Shown here piece after piece: positions 43,593 to 51,467 of a DNA stretch of 64,000 nucleotides. A program made the translations under genes and the position numbers. Position 1 is the first letter of the stretch. Each line of letters opens with the position of its first letter. This DNA is from Mesorhizobium sp. NZP2077 (GTDB lineage Bacteria; Pseudomonadota; Alphaproteobacteria; Rhizobiales; Rhizobiaceae), in the NCBI RefSeq assembly GCF_013170805.1, contig NZ_CP051293.1, positions 3,292,001-3,356,000 of the forward strand, read 5' to 3'. The notes below the pieces were generated by a model. The model saw only the letters and a list, made by a program, of their open reading frames with translations, was not told the origin of the DNA and did not search any database.

Positions 43593-44015
43593 TCAGTACG
43601 CGGCGGCGGTGGCGGCTGCGACGAGCGCGTCTCCGGTATATTGCCTGTCACCGATGCCCCAGCCGCCGTCGGGCGCGTTGACGATGTTGATCCAGGTGTT
43701 TTCGGGCCTGTGCTCGGGCACGCAGAGTTCTGCGACGATCCCGGAAGCGGCGTCGATGAAGGCCTTGCGGGCTTCGACCGAGCCAAGACCGATATTGGGC
43801 AATTTCAACTCGATCATGACCACAGGCCGGTTGGCGCCGCCGGCATAGATGTGGTGCGCCGGCAGGACGTGGACCGTGCCGCCGACAATGGCGGTGAAGA
43901 AGGAATTGCCGGTGGCGCCGGATGCTTCGATGAGGGCGGCACTGAGGCGCGGCAAGACCTCGCGCTCTCCGGCCTCTGTCAGTACGCCTTCCGGTGCGGT
44001 CACGGTGATTGGCAT
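43593..44015 (-). CDS. Tautomerase family protein
   Basis: 140-residue protein of the tautomerase/MIF superfamily, with Pro directly after the initiator Met (MPITVTAPEGVLT), which is the catalytic base in these enzymes. The duplicated beta-alpha-beta layout is suggested by VMIELKLPNIGLGSVEARKAFIDA and PENTWINIVNAPDGGWGIGD. Substrate unknown. ATG 44015 follows AAGGAGAG. It is divergent from a TetR gene and probably under its control, together with the VOC gene behind it. Confidence 0.87.
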   Translation of the reverse strand: MPITVTAPEGVLTEAGEREVLPRLSAALIEASGATGNSFFTAIVGGTVHVLPAHHIYAGGANRPVVMIELKLPNIGLGSVEARKAFIDAASGIVAELCVPEHRPENTWINIVNAPDGGWGIGDRQYTGDALVAAATAAAY

Positions 44016-44072
44016 TTGGGCTCTCCTTATCCTCGGGCTGCACGGCCTTGTCGGAAGCTTCCGGCTTGCCAT

Positions 44073-44125
44073 GTTTCGTATCAATTGTTACGTTATGTGA
44101 AACGTGCAAGTCAACAGGTTTCGTA
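44073..44125. promoter_or_regulatory. Candidate TetR operator region between tautomerase and TetR genes
   Basis: GTTTCGTA occurs at 44073-44080 and again at 44118-44125, and GAAAC at 44099-44103 is the inverted complement of GTTTC. The 119-base divergent region is AT-rich around CAATTGTTACGTTATG. Typical position for a TetR operator; the exact site is a guess. Confidence 0.3.
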
Positions 44126-44134
44126 GCGATCATT

Positions 44135-44764
44135 ATGGATAATTTGGAAAAGCCGCGCGGCGGCCGGCCGCGAGCCTTCGACCCCGACCGGGCACTGGAT
44201 GCGGCGATGCATCTGTTCTGGGAGCATGGCTATGAGGCGACGTCGCTTGCCATGCTACGCGAGGCGATGGGGCTGACACCGCCGCAGATCTACAATGCCT
44301 TCACCGACAAGGAGACTTTGTTTCGCAAGGCGCTGACACGCTACCACGAGACGGAGATTGGCTTTGCGCTGGACGCACTGAGTGCGCCGGTGCCGACCCG
44401 GGAGGCGATCCGGCGGTTGCTGATAGGCGCGGCGGAGGCCTATTCCAGACCCGGCAAGCCCGGCGGCTGCCTGTTCGTCAGCGGTGCGCTGGCGGCCTCG
44501 CCGCAGGCGCAAGCCATTGCGGATGAACTCAAGGCCTATCGCAAGGCAAGTGAAGCGGCGATTGCCGAGCGGTTGGCCAGGGGCAGGGCGGCGGGTGACC
44601 TGCCGGAAAACCTCTCCGTCGAAGGCTTCGCCAAATACCTGGCCGGCGTCATGAACGGCATGTCGATCCAGGCGCGCGACGGCGCATCGGTCGATGAGTT
44701 GCGCCTTTTGGCCCAAACCGCCCTTGCGGCCTTGCCGGACGAAGAGCAAAAACGGAGAGCTTGA
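44135..44764 (+). CDS. TetR family transcriptional regulator
   Basis: 209-residue TetR repressor. The N-terminal helix-turn-helix is ALDAAMHLFWEHGYEATSLAMLREAMGLTPPQIYNAFTDKETLF (about residues 20-63), followed by a C-terminal ligand domain like that of the AcuR/TetR_C_7 group (GGCLFVSGALAASPQAQAIADEL). Divergent from the tautomerase gene, its likely target; ligand unknown. The frame reaches back to 44009 inside the tautomerase gene; ATG 44135 is the sensible start. MOSC gene follows after 17 bases. Confidence 0.88.
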   Translation: MDNLEKPRGGRPRAFDPDRALDAAMHLFWEHGYEATSLAMLREAMGLTPPQIYNAFTDKETLFRKALTRYHETEIGFALDALSAPVPTREAIRRLLIGAAEAYSRPGKPGGCLFVSGALAASPQAQAIADELKAYRKASEAAIAERLARGRAAGDLPENLSVEGFAKYLAGVMNGMSIQARDGASVDELRLLAQTALAALPDEEQKRRA

Positions 44765-44781
44765 TTCAAGGACGGAACGCC

Positions 44782-45399
44782 ATGCTGGATCTCTTTCCCG
44801 AGGCCGACAAGCCGCTCGAAATCATCGCGGCAAAGAAACTTACCGCCCGCGCGGCAGCGCTCTATGTCGCGCCGGCGGATCATTTCCAGACGCGTGCGGT
44901 GGAGGAATTTCGGCTGGGCTTCGACGGCATCTCAGGCGATTTCCATGCCGGACCGACGCGACGCTCGGGCGGGCGCGAACCCTGGTATCCGCGCGGCACC
45001 GAAATGCGCAACGAGCGGCAGCTGTCGATCGTCGCTGCGGATGAACTGGCCATTGTCGCCGAGCGGATGGGCTTGGCAGAGATCAAGCCGGAATGGATCG
45101 GCGCCAATCTGGTGATCGAAGGCGTGCCGCATCTGTCGATGCTGCCTTCCGGTACGCTGCTGTTCTTCAAGGGCGGCGCGACCCTCAAGGTCGACGCACA
45201 GAACGGACCATGCCGTCTCGCCGGAAGATCGATCGCCGAGAATTCTGGAATGGCCGACATTGAAGCCGGTGCGCTGCTCTTTCCCAAAGTGGCCAAACGG
45301 CTGCGTGGTCTCGTCGCCTGGGTCGAGAAGCCGGGAACGGTCAGAGCCGGCGAAGAGATTTCGGCGCGGGTGCCGGAGCAGTGGATTTATCAGGCGTAG
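44782..45399 (+). CDS. MOSC domain protein
   Basis: 205-residue protein with a MOSC fold, the beta-barrel found at the C-terminus of molybdenum cofactor sulfurases. Supporting stretches are GFDGISGDFHAGPTRRSGGREPWYP, the RNERQLSIVAADEL motif, GANLVIEGVPHLSMLPSGTLLFF and the conserved Cys in QNGPCRLAGRSI (about residue 148). MOSC proteins are thought to carry sulfur or handle Moco and are sometimes tied to detoxification. ATG 44782 follows AAGGACGG. Probably co-transcribed with the TetR gene. Confidence 0.88.
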   Translation: MLDLFPEADKPLEIIAAKKLTARAAALYVAPADHFQTRAVEEFRLGFDGISGDFHAGPTRRSGGREPWYPRGTEMRNERQLSIVAADELAIVAERMGLAEIKPEWIGANLVIEGVPHLSMLPSGTLLFFKGGATLKVDAQNGPCRLAGRSIAENSGMADIEAGALLFPKVAKRLRGLVAWVEKPGTVRAGEEISARVPEQWIYQA

Positions 45400-45471
45400 C
45401 CGAGCGTTCTCATCGTGGCCTGAGGGCAGGGCTACGCCGCCCACTGAGCGGCGTAGCAGAAGCGCTAGGCC

Positions 45472-46311
45472 TCAGTCCTTGCGGTTTTTCTTCGCGCCTT
45501 GCGCCATGACCGAAACGTGGTCCCACTTGTCCCAGGTGGCGAGGCGGTTGGCGTATTCCTGGCGGATCATCGGCAGGCCGCCGTCGCCGAAGAACACGCG
45601 CAGCGGCGGCTCGGCGGCGTCGACGATGGCCAGCATCGCCGGACCGGTGGCCTCGGGATCGCCGGCGACTGAATTGGCGCGGCGCTCGGCCATCTTGGCG
45701 CGGGCAGGCGCATAGGCCTCGATCGGTTTGGAGACCTTGGCGGAGGCGCCGGACCAGTCGGTGGAGAAGCCGCCCGGCTCGACCAGCGTGACATGGATGC
45801 CGAATTCGGCGACCTCGATGCTGAGCGACTGGCTGAAGGCTTCCAGCGCCCATTTCGAGGCATGGTAGAGGCCGAGCGAGGCAAAGGCGTTGACGCCGCC
45901 GATCGACGAGATCTGGATGATGTGGCCGGAGCGCTGCGCCCGCATGATCGGCAGCACGGCCTGCGTCACCCAGAGCGCGCCGAACACATTGGTTTCGATC
46001 TGGTCGCGGGCTTCCTGCTCGCTGACTTCCTCGATGGCGCCGAAATGGCCATAGCCGGCATTGTTGATGACGACGTCGAGCCGGCCGAAGTGCTTGTGCG
46101 CCTCGGCGACAGCAGCATCGACGGCTTTCTTGTCGGTGACGTCGAGCTTTATCGCGGCGATGTTGTCGCCATATTTCGCGACCAGATCGGCGAGCGTGCC
46201 GGCGTCACGGGCGGTCGCGGCAACGCGGTCGCCACGCGCCAACGCGGCCTCGGCCCAGACGCGGCCAAAACCCTTCGACGATCCGGTGATGAACCAAACC
46301 TTGTTTGTCAT
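45472..46311 (-). CDS. SDR family oxidoreductase
   Basis: 279-residue NAD(P)-dependent short-chain dehydrogenase with ITGSSKGFGRVWAEAAL (about residues 8-24), NNAGYGHFG, catalytic Ser in QISSIGG and an intact YHASK (about residue 148). The TGSSKGFG opening and the C-terminal half (VEPGGFSTDWSGASAK) match the oxidoreductases often annotated near retinol-dehydrogenase-like SDRs. Substrate unknown. The frame extends to 46341, but ATG 46311 is the family start. Single gene. Confidence 0.88.
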   Translation of the reverse strand: MTNKVWFITGSSKGFGRVWAEAALARGDRVAATARDAGTLADLVAKYGDNIAAIKLDVTDKKAVDAAVAEAHKHFGRLDVVINNAGYGHFGAIEEVSEQEARDQIETNVFGALWVTQAVLPIMRAQRSGHIIQISSIGGVNAFASLGLYHASKWALEAFSQSLSIEVAEFGIHVTLVEPGGFSTDWSGASAKVSKPIEAYAPARAKMAERRANSVAGDPEATGPAMLAIVDAAEPPLRVFFGDGGLPMIRQEYANRLATWDKWDHVSVMAQGAKKNRKD

Positions 46312-46444
46312 GATGTGGAATCCTTGCCCCTGCGGGCGCAATTTTGGATGAAAACGGAGGCTTCTCCGCTTTCACGCATATACGGCCTGTCGCGTGATTT
46401 TCCAGCGGCGCGGGGAAATCTTTTTTGAACAAGACGCCCTTAGG

Positions 46445-47407
46445 TCAGGGGTAGTTCACCTGAGACGACCACGCCGGGTCGTCGTGCTTTTGCCAGTAGA
46501 GCGCCATCAGCCGGCTGGTGATCGGCCCGACCTTGCGATCGGCGATCGCCGCGCCGTCGATCTGCGTCACCGGCATGATGCCGCCGGCGGTCGAGGTGAT
46601 GAAGACCTCGTCGGCCGCCTTGAGCGCGGCGACGCTGACGTCGGCGGCGGCGGCGACAAGACCTTCCTCGGCGCAGAGATCGAAGACGGTGCGACGGGTA
46701 ATGCCGGGCAGCACGCCGATGGCCGGGGTCGACAGTCTGCCGTCCTTGACGCAGAAGGCGTTGAAGCCCGGGCCCTCGGCGACATTGCCGTTGAAGTCGA
46801 GAATGAGCGCGGTCTCGGCGCCGCGGTCATAGGCGTCATAGAGGCCGCGCACCAGATCGAGCCAGTGGTAGTTCTTGATGGCCGGATCGATCGAGGCGGG
46901 CGGGATGCGCACCTTGTCGCTGATGGCGACACGCAGGCCGCGCTGCAGCTGCTCGGCATTGGCGACCGAGCCGAACGGCACGGCGAAGGCCATGAAGCGG
47001 TTGATCGCCTGGCGTGGGTCGCGGCTGAAGGTCGGCGAAGCGCCGCGCGTGCACAGCATTTCGACATAGGCAGCACGATGACCCGAAAGTGCTGCGCAAT
47101 TGTGCAGGATCTCAGTTATGCCATCTCTGTCGAAAGGAATTGTCATGCGCAGCTTTTCCAGCCCGCCGAAGAAGCGGTCGAGATGCAGATCGAGGCGGAA
47201 GAAGCGGCCGTTCCAGACATGCACCGTATCGTAGGTGGCGTCGGAATGCAGAAAACCCCAATCCAGCACCGAAATCTTGGCTTGCGACATCGGCAGGTAC
47301 TGGCCATCGAGGAAAGCGATGCCGTCGGGATAGGCATGCGGGTCGATATGGCGGTCGCTGACCACAGGCGGCGGCTTTGAAGCCTGTGTTGCCGTCGTCT
47401 GGTCCAT
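46445..47407 (-). CDS. Class IV aminotransferase (D-amino-acid/branched-chain type)
   Basis: 320-residue fold-type IV PLP enzyme. The opening GIAFLDGQYLPMSQAKISVLDWGFLHSDATYDTVHVWNGRFF is the family N-terminus, the Schiff-base Lys is in PAIKNYHWLDLVRG (about residue 190), and the phosphate-cup stretch VLPGITRRTVFDLC lies near residue 245. Candidate activities include D-alanine, branched-chain and (R)-amine transamination; the sequence alone does not decide. ATG 47407 follows GAGGAGG; the longer frame to 47533 has no such site. Confidence 0.88.
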   Translation of the reverse strand: MDQTTATQASKPPPVVSDRHIDPHAYPDGIAFLDGQYLPMSQAKISVLDWGFLHSDATYDTVHVWNGRFFRLDLHLDRFFGGLEKLRMTIPFDRDGITEILHNCAALSGHRAAYVEMLCTRGASPTFSRDPRQAINRFMAFAVPFGSVANAEQLQRGLRVAISDKVRIPPASIDPAIKNYHWLDLVRGLYDAYDRGAETALILDFNGNVAEGPGFNAFCVKDGRLSTPAIGVLPGITRRTVFDLCAEEGLVAAAADVSVAALKAADEVFITSTAGGIMPVTQIDGAAIADRKVGPITSRLMALYWQKHDDPAWSSQVNYP

Positions 47408-47565
47408 CGGGGCCTCCTCGCGCGCAGGGCGGGTCATCAGCCTATCGACCCCGGACAGAAGGTATAGAGCCAACCGTCCGACGCTGTTCGTCCTCCCTGA
47501 CGATGTAGCCGATACATTGGATTGGAGTTGCATTATAATCCAATGGGGCAGAATGGGAGGGGGAT

Positions 47566-48075
47566 ATGGGCAGGTTTTGGGCTGTCACTGCGGCCATGAT
47601 GATTTTCGCCGCCGCGGGCGAAGCCAGCGCGCAATGCACGAAAGAAGGCGACGAACTCTGCCAAAACGGCCAGACCTATCGCTGCGAGAAGACCGGCAGC
47701 GAACTGACGCCAATCTTCCAGAACGTGCCTTGCGCGGTGAACGTGCCCGCGCGGACATTTACCGGCATCTGGGTCGGCAGCGGCCACCAGAGCCCGGCGG
47801 GTGACGCCGGCGCCGACTGGGCGATCGCCATGACGATCCGGGATGACGGCGCATCGATCGACTATCCGTCACTCGGCTGCGGCGGGTCGCTATCGCAGAC
47901 GTCGAGGGATGAGACGTCGGCACAATTTCACGAGAGCATCACCTACGGCAAGGACAAGTGCATCGATGGCGGCGATGTCACCGTCCGGTTCTTCAAGGGA
48001 AACCTGTCCTGGACCTGGGTCGGGCAAGCCGACGGCCAGCCTTATAACGCCATCGCCGTGCTGACGCGGCAGTAG
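47566..48075 (+). CDS. Secreted cysteine-rich protein of unknown function
   Basis: 169 residues with a signal peptide (FWAVTAAMMIFAAAG, cleavage after ASA). The mature N-terminus has a small cysteine knot-like part (CTKEGDELCQNGQTYRCEKTGSELTPIFQNVPC), followed by a beta-rich domain (TFTGIWVGSGHQ, WAIAMTIRDDGASIDYPSLGCGG, LSWTWVG) that looks like a lipocalin-like or DUF domain with further cysteines. ATG 47566 follows GGGAGGGGG. Family not recognised. It lies between a class IV aminotransferase and the DUF2293/TrmO pair, divergent and convergent respectively. Confidence 0.75.
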   Translation: MGRFWAVTAAMMIFAAAGEASAQCTKEGDELCQNGQTYRCEKTGSELTPIFQNVPCAVNVPARTFTGIWVGSGHQSPAGDAGADWAIAMTIRDDGASIDYPSLGCGGSLSQTSRDETSAQFHESITYGKDKCIDGGDVTVRFFKGNLSWTWVGQADGQPYNAIAVLTRQ

Positions 48076-48079
48076 CGTC

Positions 48080-48394
48080 TCATTCCTCTTCGTCGTCGGC
48101 GTCGAGCAGGCGTGTCGCGCGCCAGCGGGTGAGCACGACGTTGGTCTGCTCGATGACGAAGAAACGCGCCGAGTCGCGGTCATAACCGTCGGCCAGCAGC
48201 TTTTCGTAGTCTGTGTGCATGTGGCGGATATGGGCGATCGTCGCCAGCCACACCGCGATCGTCGGCGGCAAGGTTTTCATATGCATCGAGCCGGCGTCAG
48301 TGCGGATCTTTTCCATGTCGGCGTAAGGCGCCAGCGGCAGAAGGGCTGTCAGCGCCTTGGCGATGGCGCGGCGGCGGCCGGTCGGCGCTGTCAT
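48080..48394 (-). CDS. DUF2293 domain protein
   Basis: 104-residue protein matching DUF2293: PLAPYADMEKIRTDAGSMHMKTLPPTIAVWLATIAHIRHMHTDYEKLLADGYDRDSARFFV. The family is common in rhizobia and fungi and has no assigned function; its basic, His-rich helical core could bind nucleic acid. The start overlaps the TrmO stop by four bases (ATGA), so it is translationally coupled to that tRNA-modification gene, which hints at an RNA-linked role. Confidence 0.85.
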   Translation of the reverse strand: MTAPTGRRRAIAKALTALLPLAPYADMEKIRTDAGSMHMKTLPPTIAVWLATIAHIRHMHTDYEKLLADGYDRDSARFFVIEQTNVVLTRWRATRLLDADDEEE

Positions 48395-48924
48395 CGTTCA
48401 TCACGTCCTTCGATGGTCGCCTCGGCAATGGCGTCGGTCGAAGCGAAGTAAGGCTTGATGTCGATGACCGGCGTGCCGTCGAGCACGTCGATGGCGTCGA
48501 GATCGATGCGTCCGGTGCCGATGTCCAACCCGACAAGCCTGGCGACATGCAGGCCGACGGGGTTCGGCCGGGCAGGGGAACGCAGGCCGAATACACCTTT
48601 CGCTTCAGCTGCATGGCGGGGTTTCTGCACAATCAGATTCCGCGGCGCGTGATGCAGCCAGGACAGGATGATGACATGGCTGGCGCGCTCCAGTCCACGC
48701 AAGCCATCCCGGTAGGGCGCGTCGATGGTCAGCACCGCCGGCTGGCCGGTCTCGCGGGCCGTACGCATGTTCTTCGGGCAGCTCTCCCGCGTCAGCCAAG
48801 GCGAGGCGATGCGGCCGATGAAGACGACGCCGGCGTCCGCCGGCATCTTTGCCGGATCCTGGTCCAGCCTCGGCTCGCCTTCGCGTGCCTCGAACATTTC
48901 GCGTGGCCCGCTCATTCTGCCCAT
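48391..48924 (-). CDS. trmO: tRNA (N6-threonylcarbamoyladenosine37-N6)-methyltransferase TrmO-like
   Basis: About 177 residues with the TsaA/UPF0066 beta-barrel: VVFIGRIASPW, CPKNMRTARETG, RDGLRGLERASHVIILSWLHHA, GVFGLRSPARPNPVGLHVARLV and DVLDGTPVIDIKPY are the family's conserved blocks. TrmO uses SAM to N6-methylate t6A37 in some tRNAs and tunes threonine decoding. ATG 48924 is used; ATG 48915 or the longer frame to 48963 are possible. Operon with DUF2293. Confidence 0.88.
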   Translation of the reverse strand: MGRMSGPREMFEAREGEPRLDQDPAKMPADAGVVFIGRIASPWLTRESCPKNMRTARETGQPAVLTIDAPYRDGLRGLERASHVIILSWLHHAPRNLIVQKPRHAAEAKGVFGLRSPARPNPVGLHVARLVGLDIGTGRIDLDAIDVLDGTPVIDIKPYFASTDAIAEATIEGRDER

Positions 48925-49035
48925 CTCTGTGTTGGAACCGCACCACATTTTTGGGCGGCACACACTGGAAAATCACGCATGCGGCATTTTCTTGTCCGGA
49001 AGCGACATAGCGCTTGCAAGGTTTTGAGAATCGAC

Positions 49036-49051
49036 ATAAACATATGTTTAT
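49036..49051. promoter_or_regulatory. 16-bp perfect palindrome, candidate ArsR/SahR operator
   Basis: ATAAACATATGTTTAT, a perfect palindrome 41 bases before the ArsR-methyltransferase start and inside an AT-rich promoter-like stretch. ArsR-family operators are short AT-rich palindromes in this position, so autoregulation of the metF operon is likely. Confidence 0.7.
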
Positions 49052-49092
49052 ATCTTTTTCAAAGTGAATTGCGCTGAAACGAGAATTCCCTG

Positions 49093-50109
49093 ATGCATGT
49101 CTCACTCGACACCATGGTGGACACCTTAAAGGCGGCGGCCGAATCCAGCCGCTTGCGCATATTGGCACTGTTGTCGCGCGGCGACCTCACCGTTTCCGAT
49201 CTTACCGAAATTCTCGGCCAGTCGCAGCCGCGGGTCTCGCGCCACCTGAAGCTGCTGCTCGAGGCCGGGCTGATCGGCCGCTACCAGGAAGGGTCATGGG
49301 CCTTCTTCCGCCTGTCGGATACCGATTCCGCGCGTGACTTCGTCATGGGGCTGGTCTCCAGCATTCGCGGCGCCGATCCACAGGTCGAGCGCGATCTCGA
49401 GCGCCTGGCCTCGGTCAAGCGCAAGCGGCAGGACCGCGCCACCGAGTATTTCTCCGTGAATGCCGCAAGCTGGGATCATATCCGCTCGCTGCACGTGCCG
49501 GATCGCGCCGTCGAGGCGGCGATGCTGAAACTGGTCGGCAAGCGGCCGTTCCAGTCGATGCTGGATCTCGGCACCGGCACGGGGCGGCTCCTGGAAATCT
49601 TCTCGCCGCTCTATCGGCGCGGCGTTGGCATCGACATGTCGCGCGAAATGCTGACCGTGGCGCGCGCCAATCTCGACAAGGCCGGCGTTTCGAACGCGCA
49701 GGTGCGGCAAGGCGATATCTTCTCGCCGCCGGTCGAGCGCGATGCCTTCGATCTGGTCACCATCCACCAGGTGCTGCACTATCTCGACGATCCGGCCCGC
49801 GCCATCCACGAGGCGGCACGGCTTCTGCGCCCGGCAGGCCGGCTGGTCATCGTCGATTTCGCGCCGCACACGCTGGAATTCCTGCGCGACGAACATGCTC
49901 ATATGCGCCTCGGCTTTTCCGACCGGCAGATCGGCGAGTGGTTTGCCGAGGCCGGCCTCGATCTCGAAGATGCCCAGGAATTCGAGCCGCGCGGCGGTAA
50001 CGAGGCCAGGCTTACGGTAAAACTCTGGCTCGGCCGCGACCGGCGCCTGTTGATCGCCGATCCCGCCAATGAGCAGACCAAAGTGAACTCGATAGGGGAA
50101 ATCGCCTGA
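49093..50109 (+). CDS. ArsR-family regulator fused to SAM-dependent methyltransferase domain (SahR-like)
   Basis: 338 residues in two parts: an N-terminal ArsR winged helix (residues about 1-100; LTEILGQSQPRVSRHLKLLLEAGLIGRY is the recognition region) and a C-terminal class I methyltransferase domain (about 110-330) with MLDLGTGTGRLLEIF, GIDMSREML and LVTIHQVLHYLDDP. No metal-binding cysteine pair is seen in the ArsR part. The known SahR regulators of methionine metabolism in proteobacteria are ArsR-type and sense S-adenosylhomocysteine; the fused domain could be the sensor. Its last base overlaps the metF start, so the two genes are coupled. Confidence 0.88.
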   Translation: MHVSLDTMVDTLKAAAESSRLRILALLSRGDLTVSDLTEILGQSQPRVSRHLKLLLEAGLIGRYQEGSWAFFRLSDTDSARDFVMGLVSSIRGADPQVERDLERLASVKRKRQDRATEYFSVNAASWDHIRSLHVPDRAVEAAMLKLVGKRPFQSMLDLGTGTGRLLEIFSPLYRRGVGIDMSREMLTVARANLDKAGVSNAQVRQGDIFSPPVERDAFDLVTIHQVLHYLDDPARAIHEAARLLRPAGRLVIVDFAPHTLEFLRDEHAHMRLGFSDRQIGEWFAEAGLDLEDAQEFEPRGGNEARLTVKLWLGRDRRLLIADPANEQTKVNSIGEIA

Positions 50110-51026
50110 TGAACCAGTTCCGCTTTTCCCGCCGCCCCGACATTGGCGACAAGGTCAAGGTCTCCTTCGAGTTCTTCCCACCCAAGAACGACGAGATGGA
50201 GGCGCGGCTGTGGGACACGGTCACGCGGCTGGAGCCGCTGAAGCCGAAATTCGTCTCGGTCACCTATGGCGCCGGCGGTTCGACGCGTGAGCGCACGGCG
50301 CGTACCATCAGCCGCATCCTGAAGGAGACCAGCCTGACGCCGGCCGCGCACATGACCTGCGTCGACGCTGCCCGCCATCAGGTCGATGCGGTGATCCAGG
50401 AATTCGCCGACATGGGCGTGAAGCGCTTCGTCGCACTGCGCGGCGATCCGGCCGCAGGCGTTGGTACCGCGTATCGCCCACATGCGGACGGTTACGCCAA
50501 CGGCGCCGAGCTGGTTGGCGCGCTGAAGGACGCCGGCGATTTCGACATTTCGGTCTCGGCCTATCCGGAGAAGCATCCCGAAAGTCCTGACTTCGCCACC
50601 GACATCGACATGCTGAAGCGCAAGGTCGACAATGGCGCGACGCGGGCGATCACCCAGTTCTTCTTCGACAATGATCTCTACGAGCGTTATGTCGAGCGCG
50701 CGCGCCGTGCCGGCATCTACATCCCGATCGTGCCCGGCATCCTGCCGGTGCACAATTTCACCCAGGTCGCCAATTTCTCGGCGCGCTGCGGTGCACTGGT
50801 GCCGGCGTGGCTGGCCGAGCGCTTCGACGGCCTGCAGAACGACCCGCAGACGCATGCGCTGGTGGCATCGGCCGTCGCTGCCGAACAGGTGCTCGACCTG
50901 GTCGAGCGCGGGGTGGGCGATTTCCACTTCTACACGATGAACCGCGCCGACCTCGTCTTTGCCATCTGCCACATGATCGGCATCCGCTCGCACGAGGCGG
51001 AGGTGGCCGGATCGGCCGCGGCATAG
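50109..51026 (+). CDS. metF: Methylenetetrahydrofolate reductase
   Basis: 305-residue flavoprotein that reduces 5,10-methylene-THF to 5-methyl-THF for methionine synthesis. The TIM barrel shows KVSFEFFPPKND at the start (catalytic Glu), FVSVTYGAGGSTRERT, HMTCVDA, LRGDP, and AITQFFFDNDLYERYVERAR (about residues 178-197), all standard for MetF. The ATG sits in TGATG at the stop of the ArsR-methyltransferase gene. A strong terminator follows. Presumably regulated by the upstream fusion protein through the 49036 palindrome. Confidence 0.95.
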   Translation: MNQFRFSRRPDIGDKVKVSFEFFPPKNDEMEARLWDTVTRLEPLKPKFVSVTYGAGGSTRERTARTISRILKETSLTPAAHMTCVDAARHQVDAVIQEFADMGVKRFVALRGDPAAGVGTAYRPHADGYANGAELVGALKDAGDFDISVSAYPEKHPESPDFATDIDMLKRKVDNGATRAITQFFFDNDLYERYVERARRAGIYIPIVPGILPVHNFTQVANFSARCGALVPAWLAERFDGLQNDPQTHALVASAVAAEQVLDLVERGVGDFHFYTMNRADLVFAICHMIGIRSHEAEVAGSAAA

Positions 51027-51042
51027 GGCGGACTGAGTAGCA

Positions 51043-51068
51043 AAAGGCCGGGTAAAAACCCGGCCTTT
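51043..51068. terminator. Rho-independent terminator after metF
   Basis: AAAGGCCGGGT, loop AAAA, ACCCGGCCTTT: an 11-bp stem flanked by A- and T-rich ends. It can also serve the small minus-strand gene ending at 51115. Confidence 0.9.
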
Positions 51069-51114
51069 CGAATTGGTTAGACTACTTGGTGCTGGCTTCC
51101 CCGTCTTGGCGGGT

Positions 51115-51201
51115 TCAGGGAAGGACGCCCATAATGAGGGCGCCGATGAAAGCAAACGCAGCACAAATCATCAATGCGTTGATCGGCCTCGTAAGTCCCA
51201 T
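51115..51201 (-). CDS. Probable 28-residue single-span membrane peptide
   Basis: A 28-codon frame too short for routine calling. It begins MGLTRPINALM, continues as one hydrophobic helix ICAAFAFIGALIMGVLP and stops. The ATG at 51201 is preceded by GAGGAGG at seven-base spacing, one of the strongest ribosome-binding sites in the window, and the frame ends 47 bases from the metF terminator, so it has its own room and exit. Composition (short basic N-terminus, 17-residue hydrophobic span) is that of bacterial small membrane proteins. Function unknown. Confidence 0.6.
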   Translation of the reverse strand: MGLTRPINALMICAAFAFIGALIMGVLP

Positions 51202-51414
51202 GACATAGCCTCCTCTTAAAGAGCTATGCCTAGGAGTCTAGGTTCATTTGTGCCACAGGCAAGCGGAAAATGTGCTGCATTGCGACGTAAATGCTGGATT
51301 TGCGACCTCGGTTTGGCCGTTAGCCGTTGAAACTCTTCGGCAAAAACCCGCTCCAGACCTGTGAATAAATTGTGGCGGCGACGTGTCGATCCTGTGTCAT
51401 GGCAGCGCTACCAC

Positions 51415-51440
51415 CGCGAAAGTCGACCTCGACTTTCGCG
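51415..51440. terminator. Perfect 12-bp hairpin downstream of the DMT transporter gene
   Basis: CGCGAAAGTCGA and its exact inverse TCGACTTTCGCG are separated by only CC. It lies 28 bases after the stop of the minus-strand EamA gene. No clear T-run follows, so it may be an RNA-stabilising hairpin rather than a terminator. The 51202-51467 stretch holds nothing else I can name. Confidence 0.45.
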
Positions 51441-51467
51441 CCAATACGGAGAACTCAGTTAAGGCGC

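Noticed and set aside
48964..49092. SAM or SAH riboswitch before the ArsR-methyltransferase/metF operon
   Set aside because: The leader is short and AT-rich and contains a DNA palindrome but no riboswitch-like stems that I can recognise.
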